Shown here piece by piece: positions 32,997-43,624 of a DNA stretch of 64,000 nucleotides. Location: contig JABYQQ010000003.1 in NCBI GenBank assembly GCA_022605405.1, forward strand, positions 248,001 to 312,000. Direction: 5' to 3'. Numbering within the stretch: position 1 is the first letter of the stretch; the number at the start of each line of letters is the position of its first letter. A model generated the notes under the pieces. It searched no databases, had not been told where the DNA came from, and worked only from the letters and a program-made list of their open reading frames with translations. This stretch comes from Earliella scabrosa (taxonomy: Eukaryota > Basidiomycota > Agaricomycetes > Polyporales > Polyporaceae). The position numbers were made by a program, and so were the translations under genes.

Positions 32997-33421
32997 TGCA
33001 AGGGTAGGGCGTCGAGCGAGCAAGTGCGAGTGTCAGGGAAAGGATGACTTCTACTCCCAGAGCTCGCCATGTTTATATACGCCAGGGTTCGCGACGCTTG
33101 GCTCTGGCCTCGGCCCCCGCGAGAACGGGTATCCGCCGTCCGGTACGCTGCGAGCGGGACATGGACCGTATCGTGGGCCGTATGACGGTCGGGTGCGAGA
33201 GTCTTGCGCCAGTGGGGGCGAGTCCTTATGTCCCTGTGACATCGGCAACCCGGGTCCGGCGGTCCGCAGGGGCACCGTGCCCTCAGCCTCCCGGGTCTCC
33301 TGCGCAAGAGAACTTAGAGAAGTACACCGCTTACGATCATGGATGATGCCGCCCAGAATACAAAAGCAGTCCAGACACTCTTTGCCCTATCCTGCTCAGC
33401 CCCTGCGTCCGTGAGATCGAC
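32997..33421. promoter_or_regulatory. divergent promoter between the KARI-like and SDR genes
   Basis: 425 bp between opposite start codons. TATATAA on the minus strand (33073-33079) sits 77 bp from the KARI-like start. The rest is GC-rich; repeated GGxCCG and CGGGTC strings occur but no site I can name. Confidence 0.6.
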
Positions 33422-34487
33422 ATGTCACTCCTCGCGAACAAAGTCGTCTGCATCACAGGGGCGTCCCGCGGCATCGGACGGGCCTGCGCGGTAGAATGCG
33501 CGAAAAATGGCGCGACGGGCCTCATCCTACACTACTACGGCGATGAGGCCACAACGAAGGAGATCGAGTCCCTGAAGGAGGAGATTGAGACCAAGCATGC
33601 GCCGGCAAAGGTCGTCGCGGTTCCAGGAGATATCGCACAGCGCGAGACATCTAAGAAGGTACATGATCGCACATTCTATGGACGGAATCAATACTCACAG
33701 ATTCCTTCAACAAGATCGTGGATGAGGGTGTCAAAGTGTTCAACCGGATAGGTATGTTTGTTGATGGCTCTTGCGGAGAATGTCACTCACAGGATCGCTG
33801 TTGCAGACGTCCTCGTCAGCAACGCGGGCATCTGCCCATTCTCAGAGTTTCTGACGATGCCGCCAGAAACATGGGAGAGGACTAGGCAAGTCAACCTCGA
33901 CGGAGCGTTCTACATCACGCAAGGTTAGTCCGCATAGTACCCCTACAGGCAAAGAAACTCACTTGCGCACTTTGGTTAGCCGTTGCGAACCAGATGAAGA
34001 ACCAAGTACCGCAAGGTGGTTCCATCATCGGTATTTCCTCCATCTCCGCTCTGGTGGGCGGAGAATATCAAGTGTAAGTCCGCGCGTAATGTCGTGCTCG
34101 CCGGACCGCATGCTCATCAGGTTCTCTCTGTAGCCACTACACGCCAACGAAGGCTGGCATCCTCTCGCTCATGCAGAGCTGCGCGGTCGCTCTCGGAAAG
34201 TACAACATCAGAGCGAATGCCGTGCTTCCGGGCACCATCGAGACCGACATCAACAAGCAAGACCTCGCAGACGTGCAAAAGCGCGAGGCTATGGTCAAGC
34301 GTACGGCGTTAGGGCGGCTTGGAGGTGCGCTGACCTTGTTGTGGATTTTGCTACTGTGAGCTGACCGGGCTGCGCAGCTCCTGATGATATTGCCGGGCCG
34401 GTGGTGTTCCTCGCTAGCGATCTGTCGAAGTACATGACGGGAGGACAAGTTCTAGTCGATGGTGGTCTCTTTGTGAACCTGCAGTAA
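33422..34487 (+). CDS. short-chain dehydrogenase/reductase (classical SDR)
   Basis: Exons 33422-33658, 33715-33751, 33807-33923, 33980-34073, 34134-34324 and 34378-34487 give 261 residues. Classical SDR motifs: nucleotide-binding TGASRGIG at 12-19, NAG at 97-99 in [12 protein letters not shown], catalytic Ser about 151 in [11 protein letters not shown], and Tyr164-xxx-Lys168 in HYTPTK, with the C-terminal GGQVLVDGG. It resembles FabG-like/sorbose- or L-rhamnose-1-dehydrogenase-like members, but substrate is not predictable. Exon 2 begins at an AAG acceptor (33712-33714) rather than the earlier CACAG because only that keeps the frame into [12 protein letters not shown]. It shares a promoter region with the KARI-like gene and converges with the cupin gene, only 102 bp apart. 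Confidence 0.9.
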
Positions 34488-34589
34488 ATCGTGTATGTAA
34501 CCCGGGGCATCAGAATCAACACTGCCAATGGAGAAGTCTGCATGTTAACGGACTGTCGTAAACAAAGCATGCATGTACTCACCCGTATT

Positions 34590-35362
34590 TCACTCCGCCA
34601 TCAGAGGAGTCAGCGCGACACCGTTCACGACAGCCGGATGCGCGTCGATCAGGACCGTCACCCACCGCGTCCAGCCCGGACCGGGATTCTTCCAAGCATG
34701 CACAGTGCCGCGCTGAACGACAACATCACCGGGATTCTCGAGGAGCGTTTCGGAACCGTCCTCCATCTGCAAGATCAGCCTGCCGGTGACTATTGACATC
34801 CAGGCTCACGTCAGTGGGTCGCTTTCCATCTACACGCGCGACGTACTGAGAATGTTGTGGTCGAGCGAGGATGTCCTGTGCTGCGCGGAACGTGAGGGGC
34901 CAATTCGGTCAACCTATGTGAAACGAAGGGACAGACCGCTTTAGCTATGGCTCCGGGCGCGAGGTCGGTGAATTGTAGGTTCGTCCCGGTTTTCATGACT
35001 ATACCGAAGTCGCCGTCCACTTTCCGCGTTGCGCCATCCGTCCTGCGTCCATGACATGTCATTGAAGACTACACAGAGCGGATATGACCCCGTCGCACTC
35101 ATCGTTGTTGTCATTCACTGGCACAGACCCCGTCTTCCAGATCGGCGCAGCCTTCGCGCCAGGGAAACCCTCACCGATCTGCATTGCGCAAATTGCCCCG
35201 CCATAAAGTCAGCGCAGCACCGTTCGCGACCATCAGTCCACGCACCTCCTGCGATATGACAACAGTGTCGCTCTTCACAACTGCAACGCCATCCTCGCGG
35301 TGGCCGGTCACGATGCGCCGCACACCGGCAAGCGGTTCCGGACGAGCAGTACCAAGAGACAT
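34590..35362 (-). CDS. small single-domain cupin protein
   Basis: Five exons (35246-35362, 35099-35178, 34937-35042, 34847-34880, 34590-34789) give 178 residues: MSLGTARPEPLAGVRRIVTG, then HRTSSLDHNILITGRLILQM, PGDVVVQRGTVHAWKNPGP and WVTVLIDAHPAVV. The two cupin motifs are recognisable, with HRTSSLDHN supplying the first metal ligand region and GTVHAW the second. Small cupins of this type are common in ascomycete and basidiomycete metabolite clusters and in dioxygenase or isomerase roles, but function varies widely. The ATG at 35362 was preferred to one at 35431 because the latter needs a poorly supported extra junction. Its tail-to-tail arrangement with the SDR may or may not be meaningful. 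Confidence 0.82.
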
Positions 35363-35672
35363 CCGGCTCCTTGAAAGCTTCAATGGGAACGCAAGACGCG
35401 CGAGGGTAGACGAACCTTGTCCGGGAGGCACGGCTATATAGCTTTATCCGACTTAATCGATCGGAGTGGGGAGGGTCATATGTTCCCTCAAGCGGGCCGA
35501 TCGCCACACTTACACTCAGCTTCGGCTTGAACGGACACATACCTCTTGATTCGGGAATTAGGAGCAGGGCCGCGGGAAGAATCACGGGCGTAATGAGCTC
35601 CCAGCCAAGCAGATAATACACAGGTGTACGCATAGTCAACAACTGGACGGTATCCGAACCACACAGTCAACA
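35363..35672. other. intergenic region between the cupin gene and PEX16
   Basis: 310 bp holding the cupin promoter and the PEX16 3' flank. Nothing else seen. Confidence 0.55.
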
Positions 35673-37035
35673 CTAGGGAGCAGTATCTGAGGCCGAGGTC
35701 AGTGAATACGCTGCAAGAGATACAGAGGTGAACGTACAATAATAATACTCGTCGATCAATGGGATCCAATCCTTCACGAAAGCGCTGAATATACCGATGA
35801 CGGGCGTGTGCGCAACCTTGTTGGCGAAGTTCTCCAACTTCGGCCTGAATACGAACAAGACATGAGTGACGTCTCAGCACGAGAGTACACGGCACTCACC
35901 TGGTCCATGTATCCCAGATCGAACCTCTCAAGAGGTACCACGTAATGTCACGGTCTCGTCGCGCATACTCCGAGCGCTCCAGAGCAGACGACTGAGTTGG
36001 GACGCGGCGGAGATTAAGCGCGAGAAGCTCCAATGCCAGCGCAGTCATGAGTGGTCTGTTATCCTTCCTCCCTGAAGCAAGCATCGTAGCTGGAAGTGGA
36101 TGTAGTTCAGCTCCGGTCTAGTTAAGTCACTGGAGCGTACATACCGTACACGAGCGGGCGGACGATGTAGATGACCTCTGACAGCCATTCCTTCGGACTT
36201 GCGAGCGACTTGACGAGAGATGTAGGTGCCTTGACTGAAGATGTAGTCAAGGCTTTCGGGAGTAAGAACTCTTCCACGGGAATAGCGGATTGGGTGGGAG
36301 GCGGTGGGGTCAAGAGCGGGTGAGGGGGTAGAGCGACGTGGTTGTTCCTGAGATGCTCCGGAGTAGACGGAACTGAGGATGGTGGCGAGGTCGCGGCCAG
36401 GGTTGGAGAGGAGGTATCCGAACCAGACGGGATGTTCTCTGGGTCAAACTCGCGCTCAGGGATGGGAGGAGAGACCAAAGGGCGTCGCGTGATGCGCAAC
36501 AGTGCCAGACGTAGCAATGCTCTAGATGCCAGTTTGTCTGATAGGCCGCATATATAGACTGTGATACTTACTTGAGAACCTCAAGCATCACAATGCCCTT
36601 CCAGCGAGTCTTACGCGACACCTTCCTGCGGAGACCCATCTCGACAAGCAACTCGGTGAAGCGAATCAACTCAAGGGCACGCGCTGCCCATTTGTACCGC
36701 GCATCCTTCTCGCACCAGGCACGAGTGTAGCGGGTATGGGTGGACGAGGGGAGCAGAGGTTTGTATTTCGGATCCGTGTGCGCAACCTTCGCGAGGAGAG
36801 TATCATGGTACATGCTCATGACATTCAGGATTGCCGAAACTACACGTGCTAAGATCAACACCATGGTTCAGTAGTCATAACAGCAACGAAACTGACGAGC
36901 TTCTGAAGCGAGTTCAGCATCCTTGAAGCGGCCGGGCAGGATCCACGTAATAGACCTCAGCGTGGACTCGAGACTGGATATGGTGGAGACATGGGCGACG
37001 AGAAAGGATTCATATTGGGCGAGAGCAGCAGACAT
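35673..37035 (-). CDS. PEX16: peroxisomal membrane protein PEX16
   Basis: Six exons (36897-37035, 36572-36839, 36145-36521, 35900-36089, 35738-35844, 35673-35686) join in phase into 364 residues. The protein begins with the diagnostic YESFLVAHVSTISSLESTLR and LPGRFKDAELASEA, continues with NVMSMYHDTLLA, a Pro/Ser-rich insert, YIVRPLVYATMLASG, and ends IDEYYYYTAP, all typical of the Pex16 family. Pex16 is an integral peroxisomal membrane protein that recruits Pex3/Pex19 cargo in early peroxisome biogenesis and, in some fungi, controls division. The final exon is only 14 nt; I used the acceptor at 35687 because it gives the family's YYYYT ending, while an alternative at 35711 would add eight residues. 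The promoter side faces the coiled-coil gene at 37970. Confidence 0.92.
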
Positions 37036-37969
37036 GGAAAGTAAGGACAGAAGGAAAAGGGCCGGGGACGCGGGGGGCGAGTCGGTGGCCGACCCGCAGG
37101 GAGGTAGCGGGAATGGAGACGTTGGCGGACCTGCTGCAGCTCCAGCGCGGGGTATACTTACCGTACCAGACCTGTGGGAATTCCGGCCACCTAACGTTAC
37201 CGGACGCAATCGCCCAATCAGGAAGGTCTCCCTACCATGCGCGAGGGCAGCACTGCGCTGCCCTCGTAGCCCGTCTCTGCGCTCCATCGCGCGAACGAGG
37301 CTCGTCAACGTCTCTCGCGATGTCAAGCGACGTTTCACTCGCGAGAGGAGGTCGACATCGTTGTGACTGCAGCTGTGCGGGATACTTACACAATGTGGCG
37401 GGCCGTGTGCAAACACGCGGCTGTTTGGCACACGCACGATGCAGCCCACGATGCATGTCCGCGTACCACCACGAACCCCCAATCTGGCCGCCGACGCTCG
37501 TGTCCTGACTCAGGCCCGCCCTCCGAGAGTTCGTTGTTAGCCAACCGGCCATTCCATCGGGGCGAGGGTGCGAGATGGCATCGATGGGTGTGAACTGAGA
37601 AGCGGGGAAATCGCCGGAGATGCACGGAATATGGCAAGTTGAAAGGGCACGCGCAGCGCAGGCATGTTTCTCGTCGAACATGGCGTTCTCTCGAGCCGTA
37701 CTTGCCTTGGTTGTCGACCTGGCCCAGGGAACGAGGTCGTCCCCGTCACGACGCCTGTCCGGCCACGACACGCACAAAGTCGACTAAGCGCGGTGATTGC
37801 AGCATCACTGATCACCGCACAAGGTGTGCCTCGCTTATATTTTCGCAGGCTCGTCGGCCCCATTTCTCCCGCTGTTTGTTCCCGCCCGTCCTCATCCCGG
37901 CTTTCCTCTGCATTGTCGTTCGTCGCTCGCGGTGTTTAAAGTACTCTCGTCCTGCCGCCGGGCATATCT
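37036..37969. promoter_or_regulatory. divergent promoter region between PEX16 and a coiled-coil protein gene
   Basis: 934 bp with no coding sequence that I can support; ORFs on both strands here overlap each other and lack family resemblance. It must drive both genes. Confidence 0.5.
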
Positions 37970-39633
37970 ATGGCTTCCACCCGTCCCGCAAACCCGAGGC
38001 TCAACTACTACCAGCAGAGTCCGGTGCGCGGTCAATTGGAGAACCCAGATGGGACAACCAGGTCGGGCTGGCGATACATACAATGCACGGACACTCCCAA
38101 CGAGCTGCGGGTGCGCTTCATTCTGCATTCCGTTGCTCCATGATGCTCAGCACATTCCCCATATCCTTAGGTTTTGATCCCGCCTCGCACCGCCCTCATC
38201 TACAGTCATCTTCTGAAGGCTGAGGTCGTGGAGCTTGCGAAAGACAAGACCGCGAACTGGGAGCGCATCGTTCAGATTCGGCATCTGAAGGACAGGATGA
38301 TTCGCAAGTGCACCCGTCTCAGTCGCGCGGCGATGCCCAAGGACAAGCCAGCTGCTCGTGTCGTATTCCAAACGATACATGCACCTCCCGATTTCCGTTT
38401 GAAGGAGATGGAGCGGTGGTTCAAGCTGCAAGGCGGGGAGGTCGCGAAGACGACAAGGGAGCCAGCAGCAGCCCCATACTGCAAGGAGTGCCAGGAGTGC
38501 ATGGCACATCAGGCGCGAACGCAGGCTCAGGCGCACTCACAAGCCTCGGTACGTCGCACACCGTCCTCGAGCAGACCCATACCTCCTGGAGCGTCCCCGC
38601 CTGAACGTACAACACGGCGATCCGCACCTTCCCACCCCCAGAACGCTGCATATACCCACTCGGCCCCCCTCCCGCCTAGACAAGACCAAAGGACACGCAA
38701 TCCTGGAGCAGCGCGCGGTCATGTACGTCAAGTCTCTATGCCCGCCGCTCCCGGCTATCATCCAGGCGGCTCGCGCCCTTCAGAGGGCAGGAAGTCTGCC
38801 GAGTATCTGCGCGTCGACCATGCTGCGCGGCCTCAAGCACGCTCCCCAGACCCTCTACCCATACCGTACCGAACACGCGCACGGTCTGCCTCGCCAGACC
38901 GGACGCTCTCCACTCCTTCCGAACTCCACTCCCCCGTCGCGCAAGTGCTGGATTTGCCCATCTCTAGTAGTCCCGTCCCGTCTCCAAGGGAATCACCTTC
39001 CGTCACCCCGCCGAAGGTTTCCACGCCCCCGAATGGGCTTCCTACGATTCATGAAGACCAGGAGCATGACGGTCACCGGCCGATCGTACGTCGGAGGAGT
39101 TCCCTGAAGAAGCGCGACAGCATGAGTCGGCTCAGTATTGCCAGCCAGTCCAAGTCTGTTGCATGGGCGATGGACAGGGACTGGGTCGACCAGATGTCCA
39201 AGTATATCAAGACATCGAACGAGGCAGAGGTCTTGAGTGAGTGCAGATTCAATGTCATGACATGCGGCCAGAGTGTACTGACGTATCGGGTGCAGGCGCA
39301 GAGCTTGAGAAGTTACGCTTGGAGTACCATGACGAGATTGAGGCCATGCGTGCGCTTTGTCTGCGCGTCGAGGAGTCACAGCAGCGCGTCAGGATGGAGA
39401 CAGAGAAGCTGCGCGAGGACGAGCAGGCGGTCAAGGTCCAGGAGAACAAGATACTTGCGAGCAGCGAGCAGATCGAGCAGAAGCAGGCGGAGTTCCAGGC
39501 GAAAGGTCCGTACTCGCCACAACTGACCTTTGAACGCTTTCTCATGTTCTTTGCAGTGCTCGCCGTACTAGAGGAGAGCAAACGTGTCGTCCAGCTTTGC
39601 GACAAGAAGCGAGATATCCACGAACACGCATAA
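37970..39633 (+). CDS. coiled-coil protein of unknown function
   Basis: Exons 37970-38110, 38171-39236, 39296-39505 and 39557-39633 give 497 residues. N-terminal 110 residues look folded (WRYIQCTDTPNELRVLIPPR, then ALIYSHLLKAEVVELAKDK). Residues about 150-330 are disordered, rich in Pro, Ser, Arg and Gln, with many SP/TP sites. The C-terminal 110 residues form a long heptad-like coiled coil (AELEKLRLEYHDEIEAMR, EKLREDEQAVKVQENK). There is a CxxCxxC-like CKECQEC near residue 155 that could bind metal. I do not recognise a family. Possible scaffold or cytoskeletal adaptor; this is inference from composition only. Confidence 0.8.
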
Positions 39634-40008
39634 CCGGCTACTGCGCCATGATCGCCATCTATGCTCTTCTATTCGTATGCCATCATGGCCCTTCGCTATC
39701 TATGATCCATCGCACGTCCCCACTTCTACACTGTGGAAGTCCCGACCTGCTTTCCACCATTCGTTCTTCTCGGATTGTATCATATGTAGCATAGTCTCCG
39801 CGGTCCCTCCCCTCGTGCCTATCTCAATGTCATGGATTACTAGAGTAATATCCCAGCTCATGCTCACTATAGCCAGTGGCCATTCAGAGTGCACATACTT
39901 TCAACCTGGGTCGTACATGGGTATGTGGACGATAAGATTAACGACAATAGCCTGGACGGTATCACTACAGAGGTGCCTAATCGTACACAAAGCGGGACGG
40001 CCGGATGA
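39634..40008. other. intergenic region between convergent genes
   Basis: 375 bp of 3' flanking sequence. Nothing else seen. Confidence 0.55.
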
Positions 40009-42364
40009 TCAACATTCTCCCTTCCACTTGTTCCGCGGCATGGGCTGCTTGTAGTCGTCCACCCATGTCGTGAGGTTCGGGTTGCTGTATGCCTCCTTGT
40101 ACCTGATCATAATAAGCCGAGCTTATTAGCTCCGAGACGCGAGAGCAAGATATGCAACAGCTATACGCACTCCTCGATGTACGCCTTGGTCGGGAAGTCG
40201 GGCGGGTCGCAGCCAATGTTGGGCGCGTTCGGGTCCTGGTACACACGCACCCAGTCGACGCGCATCTTCGCGGGGAAGGTGAGGTGCTCATAGTCGACGA
40301 AGCCGAACTTCTCAGAGATACCGAGGTTAATGAGGATGTACTACACAGTGGAGGGTCAGCGCTGCTCTGTAGTCGAGTCGGTGGTCATGAGTCTGAGCAC
40401 TCACCAGGGGCTCCTGAGGTACCGGCCGGTCGCTGATCTCTGAGATCATGTCTGGTCCCATGCCCGCTTGCGTCATGTACCATGCGAGCTTGCCGTCGCT
40501 GATCCAGGCGATGTACTTACAGTGGGAAGCCGATTGGTGACTGAGACACACGCATGAGGGCGAAGGGCTACTCACAGCATCACCGAAGCCTGGCTTGTAC
40601 TGGAAACCGTAGACGGAGAATTCGCCACCAGTAAGCTCGTACGCCTGCTGGTCTGTTGAAAGACGGTGAGCCCGATGGGCACATAGTGTAGCGGAAGACG
40701 ATGCGCACTGGTTGCTGTGACCACGGACGACGCCTGTTGGTAGACACCTCCCTTGTAGGTGTTCAACACACTGAGTGTCTCGTTGGCAATGAAGAGCGTT
40801 TCAGAGTTGTTGTTCCAGGTGTACTGGTAGTTATACGGCTGGAAGAGGAGAGGAGGGTCTCAAATTCCGAGCAGACCGAGACAAGCGAGTAGACATACCG
40901 CCCATTGTCCGGATTGCGACACAGCTCCGAACTTATTACCCATGGGCGTCCCTCCGATCTGTGATTCGCGTGAATGTTAACAACCTGGCAAGGAACGAAG
41001 TCGGCAGACCAGCACGCACTTGCGCCTCGAACACATCGATTTCAGGGGCAGAGCGACCGACGTACTCCCCGTTCTCGTGCATGGGGCCAGGGTGCGACTC
41101 GCCTAGGCATGTGCAACGCGACAGCCTCTGACCGGGCTGATAGGACAGCGCGCCATCGAAATATTCGTCGTTGTCCTTTGTGGCAGCGATTGGGAGCCCT
41201 CCCAGAGTCTGGTTCTTGAGGGTGCCGACATCGCACGCGTCGTACGTGTAAGGCCACTGTACGAGCACACAATCAGCCTCCCATTGCCGATCGAATACCT
41301 CCAGTACATACCATGCCATCGAGAGAAGCACCGTAGCCAGCGCGGCCCAGATTTCCCATGGCCCACACAGCGGGCCAGAGTCCGTGGACGTTGTTCGAGC
41401 CCGGGAGCATGACCGCCGCTTCGAGGATGCCACCGGTGAAGCAGAACTTGTTCCACGTCTGGATCATACCACCCATGTACTCCAAATCGTGGTTAGGCTC
41501 CTTGGTGAGCGTAATCTCCAGCGCGCCATCACGAGTGGTGACAGCTGACGGGTCGTACCACTCCAGGTTGCCGGTCGCCCAGTAGTGCAGGTCGACCGCC
41601 TCCCAGTACGGGTCATCACCGGGGTAGAAGGAGCGGCCCTCGACGTTGAATTCGTCACTGAAGACGAGCTGCCATGTCTGCCCGGTGAGATAGTCGATCT
41701 TTGTCCGAACCTCCACCGGCGTGTCCTTGTCGACCAAACCCCAGTTGCCCGGGATATCTGGAACTTGTCCGCTCGCGTTGATGCCACCAAAGTTGAAGCC
41801 GCCTAGCGTCGACTGTTTTGGCGCGGTGAGGTAGGTGATTATGGGGAAACCCGCGCTGTAAACGAGAGTCCTCAGCCCTGGCTGGAAACAGAGGAAAGGC
41901 GGACACTCACAAGAGAGCCAGGATACCCGCGACAAGCACGAAGATGCATCCCAGGTTCATGAGACCACGACTTGTCAGTATGCTCCCGCCTTTGTCATTC
42001 TGTCGATCCCTGACGGGATCCGGATTGTGTAGTTTGTCGTCCGCTTCGGGACCATTGAGGATAGAAGGGTCGAGCGGCAAGACGAACTATTCAACGAGCG
42101 TGAGCGCGCTGCAAGGTGACGTCCCGAGAAGAATCAACCAACCTTCTCTGAGATGGATGGGTGGGTAGCCTCTTTGCCGGTGCTCACCTGCAGCCATGGA
42201 GTCGACGTCAGTGTGACAATAATAGTCGAAGGCTATTCTTGGCAACATACGAGAGATGAGTGGCTGCTTGCGGCGCGAAGAACTTTAGGAGGTCTCGCAT
42301 AGTTTGCTTGTGGCGCGTTGCGGAACTGGGCTTGGGGGCCAAGAAGGTTGGCAGACGAGTTCAT
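40009..42364 (-). CDS. KRE6: Kre6/Skn1 beta-1,6-glucan synthesis protein (GH16-like)
   Basis: Eleven exons (42251-42364, 42143-42187, 41911-42086, 41312-41855, 41020-41256, 40899-40958, 40709-40838, 40576-40652, 40405-40515, 40171-40340, 40009-40102) give 585 residues. It is a type II membrane protein: a 90-residue cytosolic N-terminus, one helix at about 94-121, and a luminal SKN1/KRE6 domain with [35 protein letters not shown] and the GH16 motif EIDVFE (Glu365, Asp367, Glu370). The protein ends NKWKGEC. Kre6 and Skn1 act in the ER/Golgi and at the cell surface in wall beta-1,6-glucan formation; basidiomycetes usually carry several. The N-terminus is shorter than in yeast Kre6 (about 250 cytosolic residues). 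Confidence 0.93.
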
Positions 42365-43624
42365 CGCGGTCGGGATCCGGGGACCCCGGCTTGGATGATA
42401 ATATGAAGAGTGGGGGCGGAGACGGGGCGTATCACAGCCCAGAAGGGAAACTTAGTAGAGACAGAATGCGCACGAAAGAGTGGACGGGGTAGTGTTACAG
42501 CTATAAACTCGGTCGTCTCAAGCACGCATTGGCAATGGCAATGGCAGAGGAAGAAAAGTGGGAGGAGGGGGGTCGTGGGGGCGTGCTCGGATCGAGTATG
42601 GGACGGTCGGGGCGATTGACTGTGTTCATCGCACGGGACGACATCAAAAGATGCGTCGAGACGGGCCCTCAGGCCTCCGCTCCCACTCAGGCCGTCACGT
42701 CGCCTAAGCGTTGTTAGGCCCATTTTGAGATCTAGTTGCGGTCGATCTGGATTCTGCACAAAGGGTCCGACTTCAGGCCTCAGGTCCGACGCCGGACATG
42801 CATCCTCTTTCTGATCGGGACCTCTCTCCGAGTTCTCAGATTCGTCCATCTTCCCCTGATGTCCACGTCAACGCTCGAGTCTCCGAACATCGAGCTCCAT
42901 GATCTGTGGTGAGTTCATGGAAGTCAGCACTCCAAACAAACGACTTGTATCGTACTCCGCTGCCTACCTGTTGTGTGCAACCGATAGATTAAGTATCTGT
43001 GTGCAACTTATTCGATCAGCTAGATGAGCGGCATCTGTTGTCAGTACTAGTGTCCCACATGGGAACTCATTTGTATTGCTGTCCAATACCCAGTGATCCA
43101 GCCTGCTACCCACAGACCATCGACAGTCGGGCAGATGCAGCCGTGTGAGCTTGCGCTCGTAGCTTGTTCCCATGAGATATTGGCCGCCAGCGTGATGAGA
43201 GCAACGAGACTAGCTGGTACTGGATGTTGGCAGATGTCAGACGTGTGTCGTGGCTGAAACAGAGCACTGGCTCGGTCTGGCTGTGATGGTCAACAGTCAG
43301 GTGGACGCCCGTCGGCCTGCACAGCACCCCGTTGATCCGAGCATTCCGCACAGCTCAATTGACCGCCAACCGCAGTGCCGCCGCCCAGCTCGTCTCTCGA
43401 CATCCTCCCCTGAGTCGCTTCATTTCCAGCGTTCTGTACATTTACGGCAATGCCTCTACGCTGGGCTCAGGTACGGACAGGTTATTACGAGTGAGGGTCT
43501 ACTACCGATACAATAAATCACGAAAGCAAAGCGACTCGACTCTAGGGGTGCTGCGAACAGAGAGGGGTATGTGGATCGCGAAGTGTAGAAGTGTAGTCCA
43601 TGATTGAGCCTCCGAACAAACCGT
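42365..43624. other. gene-free stretch
   Basis: About 1.26 kb holding the KRE6 promoter and the 3' flank of the CorA gene. The short ORFs here overlap in several frames and resemble nothing known. No repeat seen. Confidence 0.5.

Noticed and set aside
32829..33023. 64-residue ORF over the first exons of the KARI-like gene
   Set aside because: It reads through the first intron in the wrong frame; the spliced model (14-nt first exon) gives the proper Rossmann-fold start.
36868..37482. 204-residue minus-strand ORF including the PEX16 start
   Set aside because: Only the part from the ATG at 37035 fits Pex16; the upstream extension is unlike the family and starts with a non-ATG codon.
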